In this document: in pieces, positions 8,383 through 17,046 of the stretch
How positions within the stretch are numbered: the first letter of the stretch is position 1
How the letters are laid out: each line of letters begins with the position of its first letter
From: Velthaea sp965214335
GTDB lineage: Bacteria > Vulcanimicrobiota > Vulcanimicrobiia > Vulcanimicrobiales > Vulcanimicrobiaceae
DNA: 64,000 bases
Direction of reading: 5' to 3'
Assembly: GCA_965214335.1 (NCBI GenBank)
Contig: CBDCBO010000014.1
Span: 310,001 to 374,000, forward strand
Translations under genes and position numbers: made by a program
Notes under the pieces: generated by a model
Databases searched by the model: none
Told to the model about the DNA's origin: nothing
Seen by the model: the letters and a program-made list of their open reading frames with translations, nothing else

Positions 8383-8998
8383 ACCCGGTCTTGACGGTCG
8401 TGTCGTCATCCAAGAGGCAGCATTGCTCGCCGACGAATTCGGTCTGGAGCACGTTACATTCGTCAACCTTGCCGAGCGCTTGAAGATCCGCGCGCCATCG
8501 TTATACAATCACATCGCCGGTACCGCCGAATTGCACGCTCAGCTTGCGTTACTCGGCGCGCGGACACTCCAGGCGGAGATCGCACGCGCCGCGATCGGAC
8601 GCAACGGAGTCGACGGCATCATCGCTGTCGGCGATGCGTATCGGCGATTTGCCACATCGCGCCCCGGACTGTATCGCGCGACGCTCAGCGCGCCAAAGCC
8701 GACTGACGTCGAGCTGTTCGCCGTCTCCGCGGAGTTCTTGGACGTGATGCGGGCGGTGATGTTACCGCTGCAACTCCGCGGAGACGAAGTCATCCACGCC
8801 GTGCGAGCGCTGCGAAGTCTCATGCACGGGTTCGTTTCCCTCGAGGCGGTACACGGATTCGGGCTGCCGCAAAATGTCGACGACAGCTATCACTTCATGC
8901 TCGAAGTATTCGTGAGGGGCTTCATTTCTGAGCGCATCGCCGCTAACCCGGAGAAAGCCACAAGCCGGACAAGCGACCTTGAGCCAACGCCGCGATGA
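8372..8998 (+). CDS. TetR/AcrR family transcriptional regulator with WHG-type C-terminal domain
   Basis: A 208-aa regulator. The N-terminal helix-turn-helix reads EAALLADEFGLEHVTFVNLAERLKI in pieces, ending APSLYNHI, the typical TetR recognition helix. The C-terminal part (DAYRRFATSRPGLYRATL) matches the WHG-type ligand-binding domain (TetR_C_13-like). Its start ATG overlaps the end of the hydrolase gene. It probably represses the operon from the dyad at 7519-7539, with a hydrolase substrate or product as inducer (inference). Confidence 0.88.
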   Translation: MPRRPGLDGRVVIQEAALLADEFGLEHVTFVNLAERLKIRAPSLYNHIAGTAELHAQLALLGARTLQAEIARAAIGRNGVDGIIAVGDAYRRFATSRPGLYRATLSAPKPTDVELFAVSAEFLDVMRAVMLPLQLRGDEVIHAVRALRSLMHGFVSLEAVHGFGLPQNVDDSYHFMLEVFVRGFISERIAANPEKATSRTSDLEPTPR

Positions 8999-9018
8999 AC
9001 ACCCGCGAGGTGCGGCCG

Positions 9019-9034
9019 CACCGGCAAGCCGGTG
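9019..9034. terminator. Short hairpin after the TetR gene
   Basis: CACCGGC and GCCGGTG flank two bases, giving a compact GC hairpin 20 bases after the TetR stop and before the convergent kinase gene. No T-run follows, so termination activity is uncertain. The remaining 190 bases up to 9226 show no gene. Confidence 0.35.
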
Positions 9035-9226
9035 TGAAGTTAGCGTGTGCTATGTACGGAAACCGTTTTCGACGGCCTACTTCTTGCAGACGAACGCATC
9101 AGCCGCAAGTGCGGCCCGGCGAGCGCGTGGTGGTCCGCAATCAATTCGGGCGCCGGCCGAAGAGAAGGTCTCAGAGCGCCGGCGCCGTCGGGATTTTGCT
9201 GAGGCGCTAGCGTCGAAATAGCGGCC

Positions 9227-11047
9227 TTACTTGGCCACCTGCGCGAGCCGGTCGGGCGTGACCGACAGCCAGCGGTCGAGCACACGTTGCAGTTCGGCCA
9301 GCGTTACCGGTTTTGACAGATAATCGTCCATGCCGGCGAGCAAACACTCATCGCGATCGCCGGAACGCGCGTTCGCCGTCATCGCGACGATCGGCACGTG
9401 TTCGCGCGTACGCAGTTCGCGCTTGCGAATCTCGGCGGTTGCCTCGAAGCCGTCCATCACCGGCATGTGACAGTCCATGAGAATGAGATCGAAGTGCTCG
9501 GTTGGGACCGCGTCTACCGCTGCGCGGCCGTTCGCCGCGGCGACGGCGGTAAAACCGAGTTTCGCGAGTTGCCGCAACGCCAAGCGCACGTTGACCGCGT
9601 TGTCTTCGACGAGCAAGATCCGCTCGCTGCGCGCGTCACGCGCACTAAAGAGTACCGGCACCGCGGCCGGCACGATCGTATCGATCCGCGCATCGATGGC
9701 CTTTGCCACGCTATCGTAGAGCTGCGATTGCCGGATCGGTTTGACCAGGTAATCGGCGAAGCCCGCGCCGCTCGCGCTGTCGCGTGCGGCATCGTCCCAG
9801 GCCGTCACCAGGATCAGCGCCGTCGACGCGGTGCGCGAATCGCCGCGAATCTCGCGACCCAACCGCAGGCCGTCGAAGCCGGGCATGCGCAGGTCGATGA
9901 TCGCAACGTCGTACGGCTCGCCTTGCGCCAGCGCGCGCAGCAGCGTCTGTTTTACCAGCTGCGGATCGCCGATCGGATCGCCACGCATCCCCCACGAACG
10001 AAGATAGCGCGAAAACACTTCGCGCGCGGCTGGATCGTCGTCGACGATGAGCGCCCGCGCGCCGCGCAGATTTTCGTGCAACCGCAGCGCCGTATCGGTT
10101 CCACCGGGGCCGGCCGGCAGCGCTACGGTAAAGGTAAACGTCGTTCCGGTACCGAGTTGACTTGAAAACGCTAGCGTACCGCCCATCATCTCCACGAGCG
10201 AACGCGAAATGGCTAAGCCCAAACCCGTACCGCCGAAGCGGCGCGTGGTCGAACCATCCGCTTGCGCGAACGGCTCGAACAGCGCATCACCGAACGCCGG
10301 ATCGATACCGATACCGGTGTCCCGGATCGAAAAACGAAGCGCGTCCGCCTGGCCACCGATGACCGTATCGACGTCGACGACGACACTGCCGCGTTCGGTA
10401 AATTTGAGCGCATTGCCGACGAGATTGATAAGGACCTGACGCAGTCGGACCTCGTCGCCGGTGACGATTTGCGGTGCCGTCGGATCGATGTACGACATCA
10501 ACAGCAAACCCTTGGAGCGGGCCTGCGGTGAGAGCAGCGTGGTTACCGATTCGACCGTTTCAACCAAGTCGAAATCGGTCCGGTCGAGTTCCAGCCGGCC
10601 GGCTTCAATCTTTGAGAAATCAAGGATATCGTTGACAATCTTCAGCAGCGCGAGACCCGAGCGATGGACCGCTTCGGCATAGTCGTGCTGCTCGGACGTG
10701 AGCGGCGTTTGCAGCAACAATTCGCTCATGCCGATCACCCCGTTCATCGGCGTACGAATCTCATGACTGAGCGTTGCAACGAATTCCGATTTGAGCCGTG
10801 AAACTTCGTTGGCCCGGTCGAGCGCCGCGCGCAAGGTCGCATCCAACTGCGCGATCTCGTGGTTGCCGCTGACTGAACCGCCAAAACGGTGCAGCCGGCT
10901 GACGGCGCGCTGACGCGCCCGGCCGACGAGTCCGAGCGGCGATGCGATGAGCGCGCGAGCGCCGGCCTTCAATCCAAATTTCACGGGGCGCAGCCTGCCG
11001 GCGCCACCGACGACGTAACCATCACGGTACCTGAATCGGACCGTCAC
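9227..11047 (-). CDS. Soluble hybrid sensor histidine kinase with two receiver domains
   Basis: 606 aa. The start region is basic, without convincing membrane helices or PAS/GAF sensor. HisKA follows, with the phospho-acceptor in LSHEIRTPMNGVIGM (His about 95). The HATPase_c domain has DTGIGID and FGGTGLGLAISRSLV. The first receiver (LIVDDDP ... IIDLRMPGFDG ... LVKP) and second receiver (LLVEDNA ... LMDCHMPVMDG ... SKP) both keep the phospho-Asp. The layout is that of BarA/LuxQ-type multistep phosphorelay kinases, but without an HPt domain, so a separate HPt protein is expected elsewhere. It lies 41 bases downstream of uvrB on the same strand and may share its transcript. The signal is unknown. 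Confidence 0.9.
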   Translation of the reverse strand: MTVRFRYRDGYVVGGAGRLRPVKFGLKAGARALIASPLGLVGRARQRAVSRLHRFGGSVSGNHEIAQLDATLRAALDRANEVSRLKSEFVATLSHEIRTPMNGVIGMSELLLQTPLTSEQHDYAEAVHRSGLALLKIVNDILDFSKIEAGRLELDRTDFDLVETVESVTTLLSPQARSKGLLLMSYIDPTAPQIVTGDEVRLRQVLINLVGNALKFTERGSVVVDVDTVIGGQADALRFSIRDTGIGIDPAFGDALFEPFAQADGSTTRRFGGTGLGLAISRSLVEMMGGTLAFSSQLGTGTTFTFTVALPAGPGGTDTALRLHENLRGARALIVDDDPAAREVFSRYLRSWGMRGDPIGDPQLVKQTLLRALAQGEPYDVAIIDLRMPGFDGLRLGREIRGDSRTASTALILVTAWDDAARDSASGAGFADYLVKPIRQSQLYDSVAKAIDARIDTIVPAAVPVLFSARDARSERILLVEDNAVNVRLALRQLAKLGFTAVAAANGRAAVDAVPTEHFDLILMDCHMPVMDGFEATAEIRKRELRTREHVPIVAMTANARSGDRDECLLAGMDDYLSKPVTLAELQRVLDRWLSVTPDRLAQVAK

Positions 11048-11088
11048 GTCCGTACCATAACTTCGCCGATTCAGGATTTACGCCGGCG

Positions 11089-13134
11089 TTACGTTCCGAT
11101 CAGCTCGCGCAGTGCGTGCTGGAAGATCTTGGGTGCTTTGCCGCCGAACAGAACGCCTTCATTGCCGCCGATTTGCTTACGCAACTCGACGAGTTCGTCG
11201 CGCAAGGCGGCCGCCTTTTCGAATTCGAGGTTAGCCGCGGCTTCGCGCATCTTGCGTTCGATTTCGCCGGCCATCGCGAGCGCCACCTCGCGCGGAATTT
11301 TTTCCGCCCGGATGGCCTCGGCTCCGTTGGCGGGAGCGCCGACGAGTGCCAGAATATCGCGGACTTCCTTACGAACCGAGCGCGGCTCGATGCCGTGTTC
11401 GAGATTGTAGGCGACTTGGCGCTCCCGGCGGCGTTTGGTTTCACCTAACGCGCGCGCCATCGACTCGGTGACGACATCGGCATACATGATGACCCGGCCC
11501 TCGACGTTGCGCGCCGCGCGGCCGATCGTTTGAATGAGCGACGTCCCCGAACGCAAATAGCCTTCTTTGTCGGCGTCGAGAATGCCGACGAGCGACACTT
11601 CGGGCAAGTCGAGGCCTTCGCGCAGCAAATTGATCCCCACGAGCACGTCGAATTCACCCTTACGCAGATCACGCAAAATCGCGATCCGCTCGAGCGTTTC
11701 AACCTCGCTGTGCAGGTAGCGCACTTTGATGCCGTTCTCGAGCAGATAATCGGTCAGGTCTTCGGCCATCTTTTTGGTTAGGGTGGTCACGAGGACGCGC
11801 TCGTCGGCGGACGCGCGCTTGCGGATTTCGTCCATCAAATCATCGACCTGGTGACGCGTCGGCCGCACCTCCACTTCGGGATCCACCAAGCCCGTCGGCC
11901 GGATGATCATTTCGACGACTTGATTGCTCTTCGACAGCTCGTATGTCGCCGGCGTCGCTGAGACGTACACGATTTGTTTGACGTGCCGATCGAATTCATC
12001 GAAGGTGAGCGGGCGGTTATCGAGCGCCGAAGGCAACCGGAAACCGTGTTCGACCAGCGACTCCTTGCGCGCCCGGTCGCCGCCGTACATCCCGTGTACC
12101 TGCGGGATCGTGACGTGCGACTCGTCGACGAAAATGAGCCAGTCGTCTTGGGGAAAAAAGTCGAGCAGGCACCAGGGGGTCGAGCCCGGCTCGCGGCCGG
12201 CGAGATGACGAGAATAGTTCTCGACGCCGTTGCAGTAGCCGACTTCGCGCAGCATATCGAGGTCGTAGCGCGTGCGCTGTTCGAGCCGTTGGGCTTCGAG
12301 CAGCTTGCCGTGATCGCGAAAGTAGCGCAGGCGGTCTTCGAGTTCGACTTCGATCGCGGTGATCGCGCGGCGCAGCTTTTCCTCGGGCGTAATATAGTGC
12401 TTGGCCGGAAAGATCTTGAGCTCGTCTTTGGACTCGACGTATTCGCCGGTGAGCTGATTGACGACGTTGATCGCTTCGATCTCGTCCCCGAAAAACTCGA
12501 TGCGATGCACCAGATCTTCATCGACGGCGACGAATTCGAGCGTATCACCGCGCACCCGGAACGTGCCGCGCACGAGGTTGAGGTCGTTGCGCCGATACTG
12601 CATGCCGACGAGCTGGCGCAAAAACGCGTCCCGATCGATGCTCTCGCCGACCTTGATATCGGCGGCCAATTCCATGTAGTCGGCCGGTGAACCCAAACCG
12701 AAAATACACGAGACCGAGGCCACGATGAGGGTATCGCGCCGGGTCAGCAGCGATTGGGTCGCCGAGTGTCGCAAGCGCTCGACTTCATCGTTGATCGAGC
12801 TGTCCTTGGCGATATACGTATCGGTGTGCGCGATGTACGCTTCGGGTTGATAATAATCAAAGTACGAGACGAAATACTCGACGGCGTTATCGGGGAAGAA
12901 ATCGCGGAACTCGGCGCACAGCTGCGCGGCAAGCGTTTTATTGTGGCATAGCACCAGCGTCGGCTTCTGCACCAGTTCGACCACCCGCGCCATGGCCATC
13001 GTTTTTCCGCTGCCGGTAACACCGAGCAACGTCTGGGCCCGGTCCCCGCGCAACACGCCGTCGGCCAGCGAGTCCGTGGCTTTGGGTTGATCGCCGGCCA
13101 ACCCGTAGGGCGAAACTAATGTAAACTTGCTCAA
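11089..13134 (-). CDS. uvrB: Excinuclease ABC subunit UvrB
   Basis: 681 aa, the normal length for UvrB. The Walker A motif is GVTGSGKT near residue 40. The beta-hairpin region with YFVSYFDYYQPEAYI follows, then the helicase motifs (VDESHVT, ATPATYE, and IGRAARN near residue 550). The C-terminal UvrC-binding UVR motif reads LEFEKAAALRDELVELRKQ. It acts in nucleotide excision repair, loading with UvrA, verifying damage and recruiting UvrC. Start ATG 13134 gives the standard N-terminus FTLVSPYGLAGDQPKA. The gene is followed closely by the hybrid kinase. Confidence 0.98.
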   Translation of the reverse strand: MSKFTLVSPYGLAGDQPKATDSLADGVLRGDRAQTLLGVTGSGKTMAMARVVELVQKPTLVLCHNKTLAAQLCAEFRDFFPDNAVEYFVSYFDYYQPEAYIAHTDTYIAKDSSINDEVERLRHSATQSLLTRRDTLIVASVSCIFGLGSPADYMELAADIKVGESIDRDAFLRQLVGMQYRRNDLNLVRGTFRVRGDTLEFVAVDEDLVHRIEFFGDEIEAINVVNQLTGEYVESKDELKIFPAKHYITPEEKLRRAITAIEVELEDRLRYFRDHGKLLEAQRLEQRTRYDLDMLREVGYCNGVENYSRHLAGREPGSTPWCLLDFFPQDDWLIFVDESHVTIPQVHGMYGGDRARKESLVEHGFRLPSALDNRPLTFDEFDRHVKQIVYVSATPATYELSKSNQVVEMIIRPTGLVDPEVEVRPTRHQVDDLMDEIRKRASADERVLVTTLTKKMAEDLTDYLLENGIKVRYLHSEVETLERIAILRDLRKGEFDVLVGINLLREGLDLPEVSLVGILDADKEGYLRSGTSLIQTIGRAARNVEGRVIMYADVVTESMARALGETKRRRERQVAYNLEHGIEPRSVRKEVRDILALVGAPANGAEAIRAEKIPREVALAMAGEIERKMREAAANLEFEKAAALRDELVELRKQIGGNEGVLFGGKAPKIFQHALRELIGT

Positions 13135-13324
13135 AGTGGACCGTTCTCGCTATGCGTGATACCGGCGGGAACCGCCCGCGCCGGCCATGTAGTACCAAGA
13201 CCGGTGCCCGACCGATACCGTTGCGCCCGCGCGCACAGGCTATTACACAAGCAATCGCGGATACTCTTGCGCTTCCCCGGTGCTGTGCCCAGGCACTCCG
13301 CGGAGGCGGGAGGAGTTCGACCAC

Positions 13325-14380
13325 GTGATCCAGCCGCCGCTCCTATTTAGCGGATCGTCCAACCGCGAGCTTGCCGAAAAGATCGCCAAACGGATGCAAA
13401 CTCGGGTGGGCAACGCGCTGACCGACCGCTTCAAGAACGATGAATGCCGGGTCGAGATTCGCGAGAACGTGCGCGGGGCCGAAGTCTTCGTCTTGCAGTC
13501 GATCTGCAATTCGCCCAGCGGCTCGGTAAACGATTCACTGATGGAACTGCTGCTGATGATCGATGCCTTACGGCGCGCCTCAGCGAACCGGATCACCGCC
13601 GTCGTACCGTATTACGGCTACGCCAAACAAGATAAAAAGACCAAAGGGCGCGAACCCATCTCGGCTAAGCTCGTTGCAAATATGCTCGAAGTTGCCGGTG
13701 CCGAGCGGCTCGTCACGCTCGATCTTCACGCCGCTCAGATCCAGGGTTTCTTCAACATCCCGGTCGATAATCTCACCGCCGCACCGACGCTGTGCAATTA
13801 CCTTAAAAATCAAGGCCTGCAAGGCGACAGCATCGTCGTGGTCTCGCCCGACGCGGGCGGCGTTCCACGGGCCGAAACATTCGCCAAACGGCTCAAATCC
13901 ACGCTCGCGGTGATCATCAAACGACGGCCCCAGCCCGACGTTTCCGAAGTAACGCATATCGTCGGCGACGTCAACGGCAAGATCGCCGTCGTCGTCGACG
14001 ATATGATCTCGACCGGCGGCACGCTGGTAAAAGCCGCCGAAGCGCTCATCAAACGCGGAGCGACCGACGTCTACACGCTGGCGACGCACGGCATCTTTGC
14101 CGGTGACGCCGTGAAGCAGTTCGCCAACTCACCCATTCGCCGCGTCATTGTGACCGATACGATTCCGCGCAATGCATCGCTTGATGGCAGCGACGGGGGC
14201 AAAATCGAGCAACAATCGATTGCCCAGATCTTGGCCGACGCCATCAAACGCATTACCTCGAACCGGTCGGTTTCGGAACTCTTCGGTCCCGAAGAATTGG
14301 AGAATCCGGACCGGGGTCCGGACCCTTCTAGAGCGACTGCCGTCGCCGACGAAACCGAACGCACACCCGCAACCGTTTAA
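13325..14380 (+). CDS. prs: Ribose-phosphate pyrophosphokinase
   Basis: About 351 aa. It makes PRPP from ribose-5-phosphate and ATP for purine, pyrimidine, His and Trp synthesis. Visible signatures: the N-terminal LLFSGSSNRELAEKIAKRM, the ATP-binding flexible loop YYGYAKQDKKTKGREPISAK, the metal site LDLHAAQIQGFF and the PRPP motif VVVDDMISTGGTL. GTG 13325 is preceded by GGAGGAG nine bases upstream and gives the family's normal N-terminus; an upstream in-frame start at 13280 adds only Arg/Pro-rich sequence. A C-terminal tail of about 30 residues beyond the usual end is acidic and probably disordered. It is followed at 8 bases by rplY and then pth, a common bacterial order. Confidence 0.97.
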   Translation: MIQPPLLFSGSSNRELAEKIAKRMQTRVGNALTDRFKNDECRVEIRENVRGAEVFVLQSICNSPSGSVNDSLMELLLMIDALRRASANRITAVVPYYGYAKQDKKTKGREPISAKLVANMLEVAGAERLVTLDLHAAQIQGFFNIPVDNLTAAPTLCNYLKNQGLQGDSIVVVSPDAGGVPRAETFAKRLKSTLAVIIKRRPQPDVSEVTHIVGDVNGKIAVVVDDMISTGGTLVKAAEALIKRGATDVYTLATHGIFAGDAVKQFANSPIRRVIVTDTIPRNASLDGSDGGKIEQQSIAQILADAIKRITSNRSVSELFGPEELENPDRGPDPSRATAVADETERTPATV

Positions 14381-14388
14381 GGACCGAT

Positions 14389-15030
14389 ATGGCCAAACCG
14401 CATGTAGTGACCAATACCGTGACCCTCGATGTCCGCGCGCAGGCCGGTACGTCGGCCGCCCGCGCGGTTCGCCGCGCCGGCCAGATCCCCGGCGTGTTGT
14501 ACGGCCACGGCACGCCGACGTCGATCGCGATCGATGCCAAGGCGCTTGAAGAATTACTGACCTGGGGCGGCAAAAGCCACATTCTCGACGCATCGATCGA
14601 CGGGCAGCACGATTCAGTGCTGTTGCGCGACGTGCAGCGCGACCCGATCAGCCATCGCCCGATTCACGCCGATTTTCAGCGGGTCAGCAAGGGTGAAGCT
14701 ATCACCGCCAGCGTCGCGATCAGCGTGATCGGAACGTCGGCTGCCGTCAAGGACGGAGCGATCCTCGATATCGTGACGCGCACGATCGATCTCAAGGGCG
14801 CAGCCGATCGAATTCCGGACAGCATCGAGGTCGACGTGACGGAGCTGGGCGTGCACTCACACGTGAGTGCCGGCGACCTCAAGCTGCCCGCTGGTTTCAC
14901 GTTAATCACGCCGGCCGACTCGGTGATTATCTCGATTGAGGCGCCGCGCACCGCCGCGCAGGCCGAGGAAACAACCGCCACGGTGCCGGTGCCGGAACCG
15001 GCCGCGGAGCCCGCCCCCGCGGCGAGCTAG
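14389..15030 (+). CDS. rplY: 50S ribosomal protein L25, general stress (Ctc) form
   Basis: 213 aa. It binds 5S rRNA at the central protuberance. The N-terminal L25 domain is visible (ARAVRRAGQIPGVLYGHG, then LLRDVQRDPISHRPIHADFQRV), followed by the TL5/Ctc beta-domain (DGAILDIVTRTIDLKGAADRIPDSI split over about residues 120-160). The tail is Ala/Pro/Glu-rich and likely disordered. It sits between prs and pth, the classic arrangement. ATG 14389 is 8 bases after prs. Confidence 0.96.
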   Translation: MAKPHVVTNTVTLDVRAQAGTSAARAVRRAGQIPGVLYGHGTPTSIAIDAKALEELLTWGGKSHILDASIDGQHDSVLLRDVQRDPISHRPIHADFQRVSKGEAITASVAISVIGTSAAVKDGAILDIVTRTIDLKGAADRIPDSIEVDVTELGVHSHVSAGDLKLPAGFTLITPADSVIISIEAPRTAAQAEETTATVPVPEPAAEPAPAAS

Positions 15031-15092
15031 CAATTTAACTTCGTTTGAACGACTTACGTTCGTTGGGCTGCGCCCGAGCCGCCCGTCGTCGC

Positions 15093-15111
15093 CCGTCGGC
15101 TCAGCCGACGG
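15093..15111. repeat. Palindrome between rplY and pth
   Basis: CCGTCGGCT and AGCCGACGG flank a single base, giving an almost loopless 19-bp palindrome. An extra partial copy of CCCGTCG precedes it. There is no T-run. It lies just upstream of the atypical pth start and could affect pth translation (inference). Confidence 0.5.
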
Positions 15112-15131
15112 TCTCGTAGCGCATCGACGGG

Positions 15132-15698
15132 CTGCGACTCGTTGTCGGTCTGGGGAATCCGGGCCGGCAATATGCCCGCACGCGTCACAATATCGGCTTC
15201 ATGGTCGTTGAAGCGCTCGCGCGCACGTGGGGCGTGGAGAACGAGTGGAAAGCACGCGACGGCGCGCGGCAACTCGTGTCGCGGCCCCATCGGGCCGTGC
15301 TCGTCGAACCGCAAACTTTCATGAACGTCAGCGGCGAGCCCACGCAGCGGATCGCAGCATGGCACAAAATCGCACCCGCCCAAATCTTGGTGGTCGTCGA
15401 CGATCTCGATTTGCCGTTCGGCAAGCTGCGCATGCGCGAGCGCGGCAGTTCCGGCGGACATAACGGCTTAAAGTCGCTGATCGCGCATCTCGGCGCGGAT
15501 TTTCCCCGGCTGCGCATCGGCATCGGCCGCGACAGCAGTGGCGAGGCGATCGAACGCGTCTTGGGCACCTTCGGATCGGCCGAAGACGCGGGGCTGCCGG
15601 CGATCATCGATGCCAGTGTCCGTGGTATCAATTTCTGGCTCACCGAATCAAGTGTGACGGCGATCAATTTTACCAATAGCTATACGCTTGCCGGTTAA
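15132..15698 (+). CDS. pth: Peptidyl-tRNA hydrolase (CTG start)
   Basis: About 188 aa. It recycles tRNA from peptidyl-tRNA. The family N-terminus LRLVVGLGNPG is followed by YARTRHNIGFMVVE with the catalytic His, then PQTFMNVSGE, VDDLDLPFGKLRMRERGSSGGHNGLKS and FPRLRIGIGR. No ATG, GTG or TTG precedes the catalytic region in this frame: a TAG lies at 15117. The codon at the position of the normal initiator Met is CTG 15132. Starting at the internal ATG 15201 would delete the nucleotide-binding N-terminus. I therefore infer CTG initiation, less likely ATC 15123. Operon with prs and rplY. Confidence 0.93.
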   Translation: MRLVVGLGNPGRQYARTRHNIGFMVVEALARTWGVENEWKARDGARQLVSRPHRAVLVEPQTFMNVSGEPTQRIAAWHKIAPAQILVVVDDLDLPFGKLRMRERGSSGGHNGLKSLIAHLGADFPRLRIGIGRDSSGEAIERVLGTFGSAEDAGLPAIIDASVRGINFWLTESSVTAINFTNSYTLAG

Positions 15699-15730
15699 GC
15701 GCGCCGCACAAATGCCTATAACCCCAGTGC

Positions 15731-16219
15731 ATGAAGTCACTTGTACTCGGTGCGGCGATTCTTGCTTTGGCCGCCGCGGCCCCGGCCGAGTCACCGTACG
15801 AGCGGCTCGTCGTGTTGCGACCGGCTGAGCCGGTGGTGCGAGCCGCGGAAGCGCACGCGCTCGTCATCGACGTCAACCTGGTGCGGTCGCGGGCCGGCTT
15901 GCCCAATGTAGCCGTCGACGACCTGCTCTCACGCGCAGCGTTGCTTCACGCGCGCGACATGGCCCGGCGGCGCTTCTTCGGTCATTTCAGCCCCGATGGC
16001 TCGTCGCTGCCCGATCGGCTGCAGGCCGTTGGTTTCCGCTGGAGCGTTGCGGCGGAAAACATTGCGCTCGACGAAGATGAGCGCCATGCGAACGTCGCGC
16101 TGCTGGAAAGCGCACCCCATCGCGCCAACATGCTCGACCCGCGCGTCCGCAAAATCGGGGTAGCGGCGTTGAGTGTCGGAGTCGGCGCCGCCCTGTACGT
16201 CGAGGACTTCGCGCTGTAG
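15731..16219 (+). CDS. Secreted CAP (SCP/PR-1-like) domain protein
   Basis: 162 aa with a short cleavable signal peptide (MKSLVLGAAILALAAAAPA). A CAP domain follows: LVIDVNLVRSRAGLPNV, then AALLHARDMARRRFFGHFSPDG with a family His, and AENIALDED with the conserved Glu. The C-terminal part is shorter than in the YkwD/PR-1 families. CAP proteins are extracytoplasmic; bacterial roles are mostly undefined. It follows pth by 32 bases on the same strand. Confidence 0.85.
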   Translation: MKSLVLGAAILALAAAAPAESPYERLVVLRPAEPVVRAAEAHALVIDVNLVRSRAGLPNVAVDDLLSRAALLHARDMARRRFFGHFSPDGSSLPDRLQAVGFRWSVAAENIALDEDERHANVALLESAPHRANMLDPRVRKIGVAALSVGVGAALYVEDFAL

Positions 16220-16377
16220 CATCGCCGATGCCCGGTCGTCGGCGCTAATATCGGCAACGGTCCGTTGGCGGCTGACCGCATGTTCGTAGCTTCCTGCGGA
16301 CAATGCAACCTCCCTGAGCGAAGAGTGCGGGCGCGCCGAAGGGGGTATCTGCGGCGGCGACGATGGAGTAGGTGCCG

Positions 16378-17046
16378 ATGACGGGTGTTCACCGAAGCCT
16401 GGTTTTGCGGCTCGATGAAAGCACATTGGCGACGGACGGGACGACGCTGTTCTCCGATCTTGCGTTCTTGCGCGAACTTGGCGTGCGGCCCGTCGTGGTT
16501 GCCCCTTCGGTCGCCAGCGCGCGCAACGTCGTGCGGCTCATGAACCGCACCGGTGATACCGCCGTCGGACTCACCGGCGCCGACGCCGGCATGATTCCCG
16601 CCGCGGGCGGGGCGGAAGTTGGTGCGGTCCAGACGCGCCTCCTCAATACCCTCGTTGGAGCCGGCTACGTTCCGGTTATCGAACCGCTGGCGTTGGGAAT
16701 ATTTGGTAAGGACGTCGCCGTTGGGCCGGATGCCGTGGCGACGGCGCTGGCGCAGGCGATCGCGGCTACTCGCGCGATCTTCTTTCACGATGCCGGCGGG
16801 GTGGTCGATACGCAAACGCAACGACTCATCGACGAACTGACGCCGGCCGAGGCGCTGACCTTAGCCGACGATCCGGCCCTCGATCCCGAATTGCGCTCCG
16901 CCATTCGCGCCGCCGCGCTCGGTGTACGCGGCGGCGTCGGCGCCGCGCAGATCGTCGACGGACGCATCGCGCACGCGGCAATCGTCGAGTTCGTCACCGC
17001 CCGGCATCTCGGCACCCAAGTCGCCGGCACCGTCTATACCGGATGA
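16378..17046 (+). CDS. Divergent amino acid kinase (ArgB-like) homologue, probably inactive
   Basis: About 222 aa, against about 290 for acetylglutamate kinase. The C-terminal half is clearly ArgB-like: LRSAIRAAALGVRGGVGAAQIVDGRIAHAAIVEFV corresponds to the block where ArgB reads EGGVxxAHIIDGRxxHALLLELF. In the N-terminus, strand 1 reads LVLRLDES where the family has a Lys-Gly-Gly phosphate motif. The HGGGP loop is replaced by VVAPSVAS. ATP-phosphate contacts thus appear missing, suggesting a regulatory or binding role. Start ATG 16378 (or GTG 16372), with GGAG upstream. It overlaps the next gene by 4 bases. Confidence 0.6.
   Translation: MTGVHRSLVLRLDESTLATDGTTLFSDLAFLRELGVRPVVVAPSVASARNVVRLMNRTGDTAVGLTGADAGMIPAAGGAEVGAVQTRLLNTLVGAGYVPVIEPLALGIFGKDVAVGPDAVATALAQAIAATRAIFFHDAGGVVDTQTQRLIDELTPAEALTLADDPALDPELRSAIRAAALGVRGGVGAAQIVDGRIAHAAIVEFVTARHLGTQVAGTVYTG

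Noticed and set aside
15201..15203. ATG 15201 as the pth start
   Set aside because: It would remove the conserved nucleotide-binding N-terminus and the catalytic His region.
16320..16371. Glycine-riboswitch-like sequence (GCGCCGAAGGGG) before the amino acid kinase homologue
   Set aside because: The rest of the aptamer (GGAGAG and the CTCTCAGGCAAAAGGAC-type half) is not present, and the downstream gene is not a glycine-related gene.
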